Below, piece by piece: positions 56,630 through 64,000 of a stretch of DNA of 64,000 nucleotides. A program made the translations under genes and the position numbers. The stretch comes from Sweltsa coloradensis (taxonomy: Eukaryota; Arthropoda; Insecta; Plecoptera; Chloroperlidae): contig JAMZAV010003235.1 in the NCBI GenBank assembly GCA_024449915.1, positions 1 through 64,000 of the forward strand. The letters run 5' to 3'. Positions within the stretch are counted from its first letter, which is position 1. Every line of letters starts with the position of its first letter. A model generated the notes under the pieces. The model made no database searches and had not been told where the DNA came from. It saw only the letters and a program-made list of their open reading frames with translations.

Positions 56630-56790
56630 AAATGTTTCCGATGGGGGGTTTGGCTGTCGGATTCAAAAGTTCGGTTTCGACTAGAAAATTCGGGATCTCA
56701 ATCCGAATCCAGCGTCGAGGCTAAGCTTTACGATTTTTCTTGTCGGAAAGTACTTTCCGATTCCGAAAAGTTCGTCGAGGCTAGGCCCCC
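56630..56790 (-). repeat. Right terminal inverted repeat of the 5.55-kb candidate
   Basis: Reverse complement partner of 51,235-51,385; the outermost 17 bases are identical. A SINE begins directly outside it. Confidence 0.55.
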
Positions 56791-56945
56791 TGATTCGGGA
56801 GGTCCCGGGTTAAAATCCCGTCGAGACCGACAATCCTGACTGAAGGTTTTTTCCGAGGTTTTCCTCAGTCGTTAATGCGAATGCAAGGGATTGAGTCCTC
56901 TTAAACAGCCCTCGGACATCCCTTCACAATATCCTATCCGCAACA
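56789..56945 (+). repeat. tRNA-like SINE fragment, second family
   Basis: Begins CTGATTCGGGAGGTCCCGGG with a B-box-like GGGTTAAAATCCC, as in the 3' half of a tRNA. The body is CCGAGGTTTTCCTCAGTCG, GCAAGGGATTGAGTCCTC and CCCTCGGACATCCC. Body pieces recur at 39,520 and 47,128. The 5' tRNA half is missing or replaced by the inverted repeat. Confidence 0.65.
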
Positions 56946-57022
56946 TACCTATAGTTAGACACCTGAAGAGGGGCATGAATTGCACCCTGGGCAGGCTTCC
57001 TACAAAAACATTTTTTTTTTAA

Positions 57023-57368
57023 AAGTAAACCAAAGCGACATAGCCAACCCTGTCGACCCCGACGCAATCGACGAGTGAGCGATTACCAACCAAAGATCGA
57101 TATGTTTAATTGGAAATATAGCAATCAGTGGTATGGACAGTGCGAACACCCGAGGATCAACGCCAAAATCAACAAGGCCGATTCATAACAAATTTGAATT
57201 TATTATGTGCCTCATTGCTAGGAAGGCTCCAAATTCACGGTTTTCTTATTCCTTAGAAAAGAACTGAACGAGCTTAAGTCCAAATCACAAGTTAAAAAAC
57301 GGGAATCGAACACGGTTCCTTCTGCATTGGAAGCAGAGCCGCTAACCACAAGACCAACGAGCCACACA
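57023..57368 (-). repeat. tRNA-derived SINE, copy 2
   Basis: Same family and orientation as 47,944-48,308. The minus-strand head (57,367 to 57,303) reads GTGTGGCTCGTTGGTCTTG, GGTTAGCGGCTCTGCTTCC, TGTTCGATTCCCG. The anticodon-arm-like TCTGC-TTCCAAT-GCAGA has a perfect 5-bp stem, with CCA at the anticodon position. The B box is good; the A box is imperfect. The body ends TTTGGTTTACTT. Confidence 0.78.
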
Positions 57369-57479
57369 ATAGTTCATTGTATTTTTTCTACAATCTAAAA
57401 ACTATAGAATCGATATTTCTTTATGTTATACGAGTACAAGCTATGATGGCAACATGTCAGCGCCAATCCGTTTGTATTC

Positions 57480-57668
57480 TTTTGTTTTCATGTGTATTTA
57501 CTCTTCATTTATTTCCCTCGGTTATCTTTTATATTTTCTTATCTTTTATTAACTAAGATTTCTATTTAATCATCAAACACACCTTTAAAACTTTCATTTA
57601 CTTACAATGTCACATGAGACGCAATATAAACCAGCAGGTTGAAGCGCCCTAGTTTCTTATGTCGTCAT
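57480..57668 (+). repeat. Diverged LINE 3' tail
   Basis: T-rich UTR, TTTAATCATCAAACACACC, then GACGCAATATAAACCAGCAG, TTGAAGCGCCCTAG and TATGTCGTC. It corresponds to the LINE terminus without coding sequence. Confidence 0.65.
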
Positions 57669-58015
57669 TAACTGACATTACACCATAGTTCTATTTATAA
57701 CTCCATGATTACACCACAATCATCACAATCAATCATCACTATCTTTCTTTTAAACAGCGCCTGTGAAATTGAACAGACAAATTAAACTTGCTAATCGTCA
57801 ATGCAAACAATGTAATATAGATTAATTTACAAAACATCAAGGTCACTCGCGCATCTTGTTGCGTTGTGAACACTTGACGCGTATCGCCCGCGCCCTATGT
57901 ATGTTTGATGTAGCGAGCCTATATAAACCTCACACAAGAGAGTGGCCATACAGGCATTCGGAAGCCATGTTTTTGCCAATGTCACTTTTTTTAGTTTCGT
58001 CAACTGTCGTGCCAC
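57669..58015. other. Unassigned DNA before S cluster 2
   Basis: No repeat family recognised, no supported gene. Confidence 0.35.
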
Positions 58016-58388
58016 CCGTCTGGGCCCGGGGTAGAATAGGCCCAGAGCATGGCTCTGCTAATCGTAAAAGGCGATTCGAGAGAAAAAGTCCACCTCGCAA
58101 ACATCAGCTAGTAAGAGCGGAGTATCTTACTCCCCAAACTAGAGGCGAGCTCTGGCAATCGTCGTCGGGGACCTTGCCCCCTTTCCTTGACGACCCCCTG
58201 GCGACGATGACAATGACACAACGAACGATGACAAAGACGATGACGACCGCGACGTGAGAAACCCCCCTTCCTCCCCTTTCCCGTGGCTGGTTCTGACCAG
58301 CATGGGCCCCTCCTCCCCACCCCCCTTAGGCTAGAGTGGTGCATTATGACCTAACGGTTGACGCGTCCTTAATCCTAATAAACCAAAT
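58016..58388 (+). repeat. S repeat copy 5 (full length)
   Basis: GTCTGGGCCCGGGGTAG head, CTAATCGTAAAAGGCGATTC, AACATCAGCTAGTAAGAGCG, ACTCCCCAAACTAGAGGCG, GACGATGACGACCGCGACG, CCCGTGGCTGGTTCTGACC, tail GCATTATGACCTAACGG, AT-rich end. Very close to copy 1 at 14,577. Confidence 0.75.
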
Positions 58389-58409
58389 CAACTGTCGTAA
58401 AAGTTAACA

Positions 58410-58640
58410 AATTTGGGCAAGGGATGAGATAAAGTCCACCACGCAAACATCAGCTGGTACGTAGGGGCGTATTTCACCCGACGACGACAGTGACAACACG
58501 AACGATGACAAGACAATGACTACGAGGTTAGAACCCCTACCCGTGGCTGGTCCTGACCAGCATGAGACCATTCCTCTCCATATCACAAGAGACTGAATTA
58601 TGACCTAACGGTTGACACGCCCTTAAACTAAATGAAAACA
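58410..58640 (+). repeat. S repeat copy 6 (internally deleted)
   Basis: Lacks the GTCTGGGCCCGGGG head; has AACATCAGCTGG, a shortened GACAACACGAACGATGAC block, CCCGTGGCTGGTCCTGACC and a tail AATTATGACCTAACGG. Confidence 0.65.
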
Positions 58641-58695
58641 GTTTCTTTGTCTTCGTCATATTTTTATCCAATGTCTTCTTTAGGTCCATATTTAC

Positions 58696-59012
58696 ACCGT
58701 CTGGGGTAGGAGTAGAATTTGGCACAGAGTTTTGGATATGTTTATAAAACTTGCAAAGCTGTGAGGAATCTGCGAAGGTCTTAAAACATAAAGTAGTGGA
58801 TTTGATTACAAATTTAATTCATGAAAATATAAATTGGCTTCGAGGTTGTCATTCCGTGATTTGAAAAACTTGAAATTTCTCCTACCTGTGGCTGGTTCTG
58901 ACCAGCATGGGCCACTTCTTCACATATTCCTATAGGCTTCAGTGGTCGATTATGACATAACAGTTGTCGCGCCCTAAATCATAATAAATTAAAATTAAAA
59001 ATAAATAAATAG
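58696..59012 (+). repeat. S repeat copy 7 (diverged)
   Basis: Head CCGTCTGGGGTAGGAGTAG, a diverged middle, CTGTGGCTGGTTCTGACC, tail GATTATGACATAACAG, then an A/T-rich end of AAATAAATA type. Confidence 0.65.
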
Positions 59013-59019
59013 TCAGAGG

Positions 59020-59200
59020 GGAGTAAAGTACTAGACTATGACGACCGCGACGTGAGAACCTTCCTCTCCTTCCCCTAACCGTGGCTGGTTCCACCAGCAC
59101 GGGCCTCTCCTCTCAATATTCTTTATGCTGGAGTGGCACATTATGTCCTAACGGTTGACGCACCCTTAATCCAAATAAATATAAAAATCACATAAAACAT
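59020..59200 (+). repeat. S repeat copy 8 (3' half)
   Basis: Starts near GACTATGACGACCGCGACG; has CCGTGGCTGGTTCCACC and the tail CACATTATGTCCTAACGG, and ends AATCCAAATAAATA. Confidence 0.65.
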
Positions 59201-59249
59201 ATTTCAGTTTTTATTTTAATAAATAATTATTATTATTTTGCCATTACTA

Positions 59250-60021
59250 TTGTAGTGAAATCAGGGTTTCTATTTCACTTTTGTTGATTGGTTATCGATT
59301 TCCATCGATATTGGGTATTTGGTAATCATCCAACAAAATATAATATTAGAAAACCAATCATCATTTAGTACACAATGATTGGTAGTCACATAGTCATCAA
59401 TCCATCAATCAATATCAGAATATTGATTGATTTGATAGGTTTTAGTTCTGGGTTATGAACTGTAATGTTAATTCAAAGCCATTACAGTCTCTAAAACTAG
59501 GCAAGCAAAGTGCAATCTATTCACTTACGTCACTGTGTAATAACACGCTTTTGATGACTTGGCAGTCTTACCATGGCACGGAGCAACGGACAAATCACCA
59601 GCGGCACAGTTCTGGAAACAGCTGACTCTCTTATGGGGCCAGGTGAATGCAGCCTAATTCAACTAGCCAATGACATGTACACAGGTTCATGTAGTGCCCA
59701 ATTAAGGAATGTGTTACCAGTCACAAAATGAAGTGGCCAGGTTGGCTCTCCCCTTATCTCAGCCATCTTTGAAGTAGGAAGTGTTTCCAGGATAGGGAAT
59801 GAATTTCATAGTTAAAACCATAACCTTGTGTAAGTGAAAAGTCTGACTTAATTAAATGTAGTTCTATTACACAGCTTACATGATTTTATGGTAAGAACAC
59901 CCATACTCTCCCAAATCACTGATCCTTTAAGTTAAGTAGTCTGAAAGTGTACCAATACTTATTGATCGGCAACCCAAATTAACAATTGATTATTGATTGA
60001 TAAATATTGCGGGGAAATACA
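59250..60021 (+). repeat. Possible 5' LTR upstream of the gag relic
   Basis: Inferred from its end only: GGGGAAATACA followed directly by a PBS-like TGGTGGCAGCGCATACC (60,023), with a TG start proposed at 59,250 (TGTAGTGAAATC). No second LTR lies in the window, so the left boundary is a guess. Confidence 0.35.
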
Positions 60022-60022
60022 T

Positions 60023-60043
60023 TGGTGGCAGCGCATACCGGGA
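60023..60043 (+). promoter_or_regulatory. PBS-like sequence of the plus-strand LTR relic
   Basis: TGGTGGCAGCGCATACCGGG, one base after a CA-ending candidate LTR and 230 bp before gag. Consistent with a tRNA primer site. Confidence 0.45.
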
Positions 60044-60273
60044 ATTTTTGTTTGCAAAAATAAATAACCCGCAGAGACTATTTTTCTTGAGAGACAAGTG
60101 TATTGGGAGACACATGGTAATAGTGCCTAGAAAGAAGAACATAGGGGGAGTCTGCACATATTATTTTGCATGTGTGTGCTTATTACACAGTAGAGAGTCT
60201 ACTGAACTAACTTGGTATTCAACCTGTTGATTGTGTGAGTAATTTTTTATTAATTGTTATCAAAATCTCCCCA

Positions 60274-61216
60274 GATGCCTATCACACAGGAGATGTTGAG
60301 TAACCTCATGGAGGAGATGAATGCTCTCAGAGCTGAGGTAGCTAGGTTGAAAAAAGATGTTAAAAGTAAACCCTAATTTACAATCAACATCAACAGGTGG
60401 GAAACCGTAGTGACGTTCATATATTGAAGGACCTCACTGTGGGGAACCTAATCAAGCCCTGGAGAGGAGAGGCCTCGGACGTGGCAGTCGAGGACTTTCT
60501 GAACCAAGTTGATAGGGCCGCGGATTTGGGTTGTTGGACAGAGGCTGATAAAGTCAAAATTATAAGCCTTAAGCTAGAGGGTGCGGCTGCAGCATTTTTA
60601 AGCAGTAATTCAATCCCTTCAAGAACCAAAAATTTTTCGTACGCGGATTTTCGGCAAGGACTGATTGATAGGTTCGGGTGGGCTTTCCAACCAACCAATT
60701 TTATTATGCACAGTTGCAAACCGCCAGTCAGATAAGAGGCGAGACGGTGGAAGCTTTTGCCGACCGTTGTAAAAAATTGAATCAGAAGACGATCGGGAAA
60801 GGGGCGGATCCACTCTTTTAGACCGTAATCAACGAGGAGGCGGAGCGCGGGACTTGTCGCGGCGTTCACTGGGGGGCTCCATGGTAACGTGGGAGTCAAG
60901 TACGGTATAAAATGCCTACTACGTTCGCCGAGGCACTGAACCATGCTGTTTACGGTCAGTACCGTCGACCGAGAGAGCAAGCCAGGGGGACAGTTTTCGC
61001 GGGTTTAATACGACAAGCGATCGGAAATGTTATGGCTGTGGTAAAAAGGGCCATCTACAACGGGATTGTCGTAAAAAGAAGAAAACGTTTGTTAAGGCCC
61101 AGGGTGGCGATAAGCCTAGCGAAAAGGACTCGGACATCCCCATTTGCTCGTACTGTAAAAAGAAGGGGCATCTAGCGAATTGGTGTTTTGCTAGGAAAAC
61201 GGGCGGAGAAAGATAA
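60274..61216 (+). pseudogene. LTR-retrotransposon Gag relic with two zinc knuckles
   Basis: Starts ATGCCTATCACACAGG with a short coiled coil (EMLSNLMEEMNALRAEVARL), which runs into a stop. A second frame (60,397-60,735) carries a capsid-like segment: VEDFLNQVDRAADLGCW, then KVKIISLKLEGAAAAFL and RQGLIDRFG. A frame change follows (ETVEAFADRCKKLNQ). The last piece (about 61,014-61,216) has two CCHC knuckles of the CX2CX4HX4C type, CYGCGKKGHLQRDC and CSYCKKKGHLANWC, which in intact elements package genomic RNA. At least two frame breaks plus internal stops make it inactive. No protease or RT follows, because a BEL/Pao LTR begins at 61,296. Probably Gypsy-type, but pol is needed to be sure. Confidence 0.75.
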
Positions 61217-61295
61217 GAGAACCCCAAACGGGCAAATTCGTTTGCGAGCACCGGCGTCGAGCGAAAACTAGCTAATGCGAAAAAGTTATACCTAG

Positions 61296-61729
61296 TGTAG
61301 CGACTGTTTATGCAACACTTGCACTGCCTTGTTGTTCACCCGCCATCCTGGGACTATTTGTGGGACTTTAAAACTTCATTGTTTATTGCTCACCGCCATC
61401 CTAATACTTTTGTATCAATTCTTTGGTGTTGAAAAGGACGCTATGTTTCTTTTTTTTCAACAATGTTTTATCATCACACTGAAATTTCTTACTGCATCGG
61501 CCATTCGTATGGTCTAGTGTTATTCTCTGTTAACTTTAGATAAGTTATTAATAAATACAGTGTTTTTACTTGTGATTTGCCATTCAAAATGTGTGTTATT
61601 GTGTCTGTGGATCGCTGAACCAGGGCCTTCATTTACAGTCCACATTTGTTATCTTTAACATGGTCCTCCATTCACTCCAGAGTTTCATTTTCATCTTCAT
61701 GTATCACCCATTCATCTCTTGCCCCAACA
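61296..61729 (+). repeat. Candidate 5' LTR of a BEL/Pao element
   Basis: Begins TGTAGCGACTGTTTATGC and ends GCCCCAACA (TG...CA), directly after the gag relic and before a PBS-like TTGGGGGCCCATCC. Contains AATAAATACAGTG near 61,549, a possible poly(A) signal. No partner LTR is in the window, so the ends are inferred. Confidence 0.5.
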
Positions 61730-61735
61730 TAATTT

Positions 61736-61753
61736 TTGGGGGCCCATCCGGGC
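61736..61753 (+). promoter_or_regulatory. PBS of the BEL/Pao element
   Basis: TTGGGGGCCCATCCGGG. Starts with TGG like a tRNA 3' complement; the pattern TGGGGGCNCNTCCGGG resembles known proline-tRNA primer sites. Confidence 0.5.
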
Positions 61754-62042
61754 CGTATACAATCAACATGGTTCCCGTGGAAAACTTTAATCGGATTCGC
61801 AAGTAATCGTTTCGTCGGCGACTTCACAAAGCAGTTTTGAACGTCTAGGCCTACCGACGTAGCAAGAGTCTTCTCACGGGCCCCAGCAGCAGCTGAAGTA
61901 CGGCGTCATCAGGACATCTTCAAGACCCAGTGGCGGACGCGTGTCTTCCAGTGGCAACATCATCACAATTCAGATAAGCTATCTGCTGTACCTTCATAAT
62001 AGCCTATTACTATACTTTCATTGATCTTCAATAACTTCCATC

Positions 62043-62457
62043 ATGCAAGCGCAAGAGAGAAGTGATTTAATTAAACGTCGTGGAAAAATCAAAGCTGGCT
62101 TACACGCATACACACGTTTATAAACGATGTCAATAACCACTCAAATCTGAGTGCAATAAGAGTTAGGTCAGAAACTCTTATTTCTATTTGGGATCAGTTC
62201 GAAGAAATACAATCACGTCTTGAAATAGAAGACACAAATGACGATTCGAATCATGAAACCTACAGAACAGATTTTGAAACTTTATACTTTGAGGCTTATG
62301 CTAAATCTAATGACAAACTCACCCCACCCACCTTACCTATTGATACACCATCAAGTCATGGTTCTGGCAACGGGTCGCTTCTTAGCACTCATAACAACAA
62401 TCTGATCAAACTTCCTGGTATAAATTTACCACAATTCTCAGGTGAACTAAAACGTCT
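62043..62457 (+). pseudogene. BEL/Pao Gag N-terminus, truncated
   Basis: ATG at 62,043 (MQAQERSDLIKRRGKIKAGL). A one-base loss at about 62,120 forces a frame change; the next frame runs NHSNLSAIRVRSETLISIW, then IWDQFEEIQSRLEIED and FETLYFEAYAKS, and ends in IKLPGINLPQFSGEL. The last motif is the hallmark of the Gag N-terminus of Pao/BEL retrotransposons (start of the DUF1759-type capsid), where it precedes a W-xxF-xxxF segment. That segment is missing because a Penelope-like element joins at about 62,458. Gag would form the particle; this copy is broken. Confidence 0.75.
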
Positions 62458-63600
62458 TACTCACTGATGTCTTGCAACAAGGTTATATATTTTTAGTTTT
62501 AAAGTTAGTAGAGTTCATTATAATATTTAAAACACTTTAGTGGAAATAACTATTTTATTATATAAAATAACAACGTTTCGAAATGACTGAAACTATTTCC
62601 GTCCTCAGGTTTCTTGTGAAAAAAAACAAAAAATCATATTATCAAAAGTATATCAAAACAAACAAAGACAATAGCCAAGGTTGATAAATTTAACATTTCA
62701 CACAGGAAGTTGACAAAAACAAGGTGATACAAACAAAAAGGCTATTTCTTAGTATTGACTAGGAATCCACGTAGGGGGAAAATAGGTACTTTGTTGGCTT
62801 ATACAAGTGTCTTTTAATGTTATCAAAGCTGCCTCTTTCAATTTCCTTTTATTCCAAAATGGCTCTTTAAGTAAACGCCTAGATTGTAGAAAGTAGAATT
62901 ATTGAACCTTGTCCCATGCATGTTCTACTAGTTTCGATGACATGAGATAACAGCCATCTGACTTCAAAATGTTTTTCCTATTCTCATTAACTCGAACATG
63001 CTTGGGACGTCCGGTTTCTCCTATGTTTACGGCATCACAGTTTCCGCAAAGAATCTCGTAAACACAGCCCTTGTTCATTTGGACTTCATTTACAGGTTTA
63101 GTTTTTTTTGCAAATGGCTTCTAATGGTGTTAACTGATTTAAAGATGTTTAAATATTAAATTTTGATCCAATACGCCGAATAGATTCCGAAAGACCTTTA
63201 TGATAGGGAATATGAGCGTATGCTTTAGGCTGAACACGTTCTTTCTTGATTTTTGGTTTACGGTTGATGATGTCCCTGGGATACCCATTATTCACACGAG
63301 ATGTTTGAATGATTTGTACTTCCTCGTCGAAGGACTCTTTACTAGAGCATCAATTTTGGGCTCTATGAACGAAACCCAATGCAATACCAGTCTTGATATT
63401 GTCGGGATGGTTTGACTCAAAATTCAGATATCTTCCTGAGAAAGTAGGTTTTCTATAGACCTTCATCGTCAGATCATTGTTGGATTTTCTTAGAAGGATA
63501 TCCAAAAACGGAAGTTCACCATCTTTCTCTACCTCTATAGTGAATTGTATGGAATCATGAATAGTATTTAAATCCACAAAAAAAGTTCTACGGTGTAAAT
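62458..63600 (-). pseudogene. Penelope-like element fragment: RT C-terminus and GIY-YIG nuclease
   Basis: Minus strand, frame-broken. From 63,577: LNTIHDSIQFTIEVEKDGEL and LPFLDILLRKSN, then KVYRKPTFSGRYLNFESNHP, the conserved Penelope RT end. After a shift comes VNNGYPRDIINRK and IPYHKGLSESIRRI, the linker. The endonuclease begins at about 63,076 with CVYEILCGNCDAVNIGETGR, the GIY-YIG core, continuing to VEHAWDKVQ and WNKRKLKEAALI with several breaks. The terminal non-coding part near 62,530-62,640 carries GAGGACGGAAATAGTTTCAG and CATTTCGAAACGTTG, typical of this element type. The RT core is missing (5' truncated at about 63,600). Inactive. Confidence 0.8.
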
Positions 63601-63927
63601 TGCAGCATAACCTTGTAGAGGTGGGTGGCCGGCTAGCTGCAATGGTGGGGGTGGGTCTTCAGATCAGGGAGCCTGCCTTGGCGTTGGCGTACACAGACTC
63701 GTGACTTATATTATCATTTCTCCTAGCAAAAGACACATTTTGTATGATGGTGGAGGTGCCGGTCCAGGAATTTATTTACTTTATTGGTGGAGGTGCCGGT
63801 CCAGATTTTTTTTTGCCGATACTCAAAATGACATTGAAAATATCCTGCCAATCAAAAATGAATTGAGAGTATTATGAAGTAAAATTTTTACAAGTAAAAA
63901 TCAATTATAACATTTCGTGTAATAACG
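63601..63927. other. Unassigned DNA with a duplicated 20-bp motif
   Basis: GGTGGAGGTGCCGGTCCAG occurs twice about 50 bp apart (63,750 and 63,786). No gene. Confidence 0.5.
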
Positions 63928-64000
63928 GCCGTGTCTTCGAGGAATTCAAATGACCCACAACTCTCGTTTAACAATGTAGAACTTCTATTCAAAACAAATG
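63928..64000 (+). pseudogene. Start of another LINE RT copy, running off the window
   Basis: 73 bp matching, in plus orientation, the RT region just after the palm of the 43,950-46,735 LINE (codons for DPQLSFNNVELLFKTN). One base is missing near 63,950 compared with that copy. The element begins here abruptly, so it is 5' truncated or rearranged; its 3' part lies beyond the window. Confidence 0.8.

Larger units (their letters stand above)
51235..56790. mobile_element. Candidate 5.55-kb element with terminal inverted repeats
   Basis: The left end reads GGGGGCCTAGCCTCGAC and the right end is its exact complement, GTCGAGGCTAGGCCCCC. Homology continues inward imperfectly for about 140-160 bp on each side, including a second TAGCCTCGACG and TCGGATTGAG/CCCGAATT in matching order. 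The interior has no convincing transposase ORF; it is AT-rich, with many TAGGCCTA palindromes, a nested short repeat (54,125) and a CT microsatellite. No clear target-site duplication is visible (flanks ACTCT and TGATT). It could be a non-autonomous or foldback DNA transposon, or two inverted copies of a short repeat. Confidence 0.5.

Noticed and set aside
60417..60980. 187-codon minus-strand ORF
   Set aside because: Antisense shadow of the gag relic, whose plus-strand frames carry the recognisable capsid and zinc knuckles.

Overview
This window is repeat-dominated nuclear DNA from an animal, most likely an invertebrate. The evidence is eukaryotic: non-LTR, LTR (Gypsy and BEL/Pao) and Penelope-like retrotransposons, tRNA-derived short repeats with pol III-type boxes, a tandem satellite, AT-rich non-coding DNA and one candidate spliced gene. 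I cannot name the species. No operons, Shine-Dalgarno sites or CRISPR arrays are present. Nearly every protein-like stretch belongs to a mobile element, and most are truncated or frame-broken.

Layout. Bases 1-14,107 are a composite array: a satellite monomer of about 172 bp in blocks of 1, about 3 and about 50 copies, interrupted by four copies of the 3' (RNase H) end of one non-LTR element; the three complete copies share one 5' junction. Most of this block carries insertion-type noise that looks like unpolished long-read sequence. Bases 14,108-15,975 are head-to-tail short repeats (called S here) that share a 3' tail with that LINE, plus a tRNA-like sequence. Bases 16,374-25,417 are a minus-strand LTR element (D) with 1.8-kb LTRs, a PBS and a PPT, a broken gag and no recognisable pol. 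Bases 25,418-40,484 hold a minus-strand Gypsy element (28,795-39,507; LTRs of about 1.64 kb, gag, protease-RT-RNase H-integrase with one frameshift). To its left is a rearranged cluster of further LTR pieces that includes a near-perfect palindrome.

Bases 40,485-50,394 contain short repeats, a 5'-truncated minus-strand LINE (RT plus RNase H, 43,950-46,735), a tRNA-derived SINE, an RT fragment and the only candidate host gene, two phase-matched exons on the minus strand (49,737 to 48,715). Bases 50,395-51,234 are a Gypsy gag/protease remnant cut by a candidate 5.55-kb element with terminal inverted repeats (51,235-56,790), whose interior is rich in TAGGCCTA. Bases 56,789-59,200 hold SINEs and another S cluster. 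Bases 59,250-64,000 contain a plus-strand LTR/gag relic, the 5' end of a BEL/Pao element truncated by a minus-strand Penelope-like element, and the start of another LINE copy running off the window.

How parts relate. The S repeats could use LINE machinery through the shared tail, and the satellite monomer is related to the S 3' region, so LINE, S repeats and satellite look like one evolving family. The LTR elements carry their own PBS/PPT signals but none shown here is fully intact.
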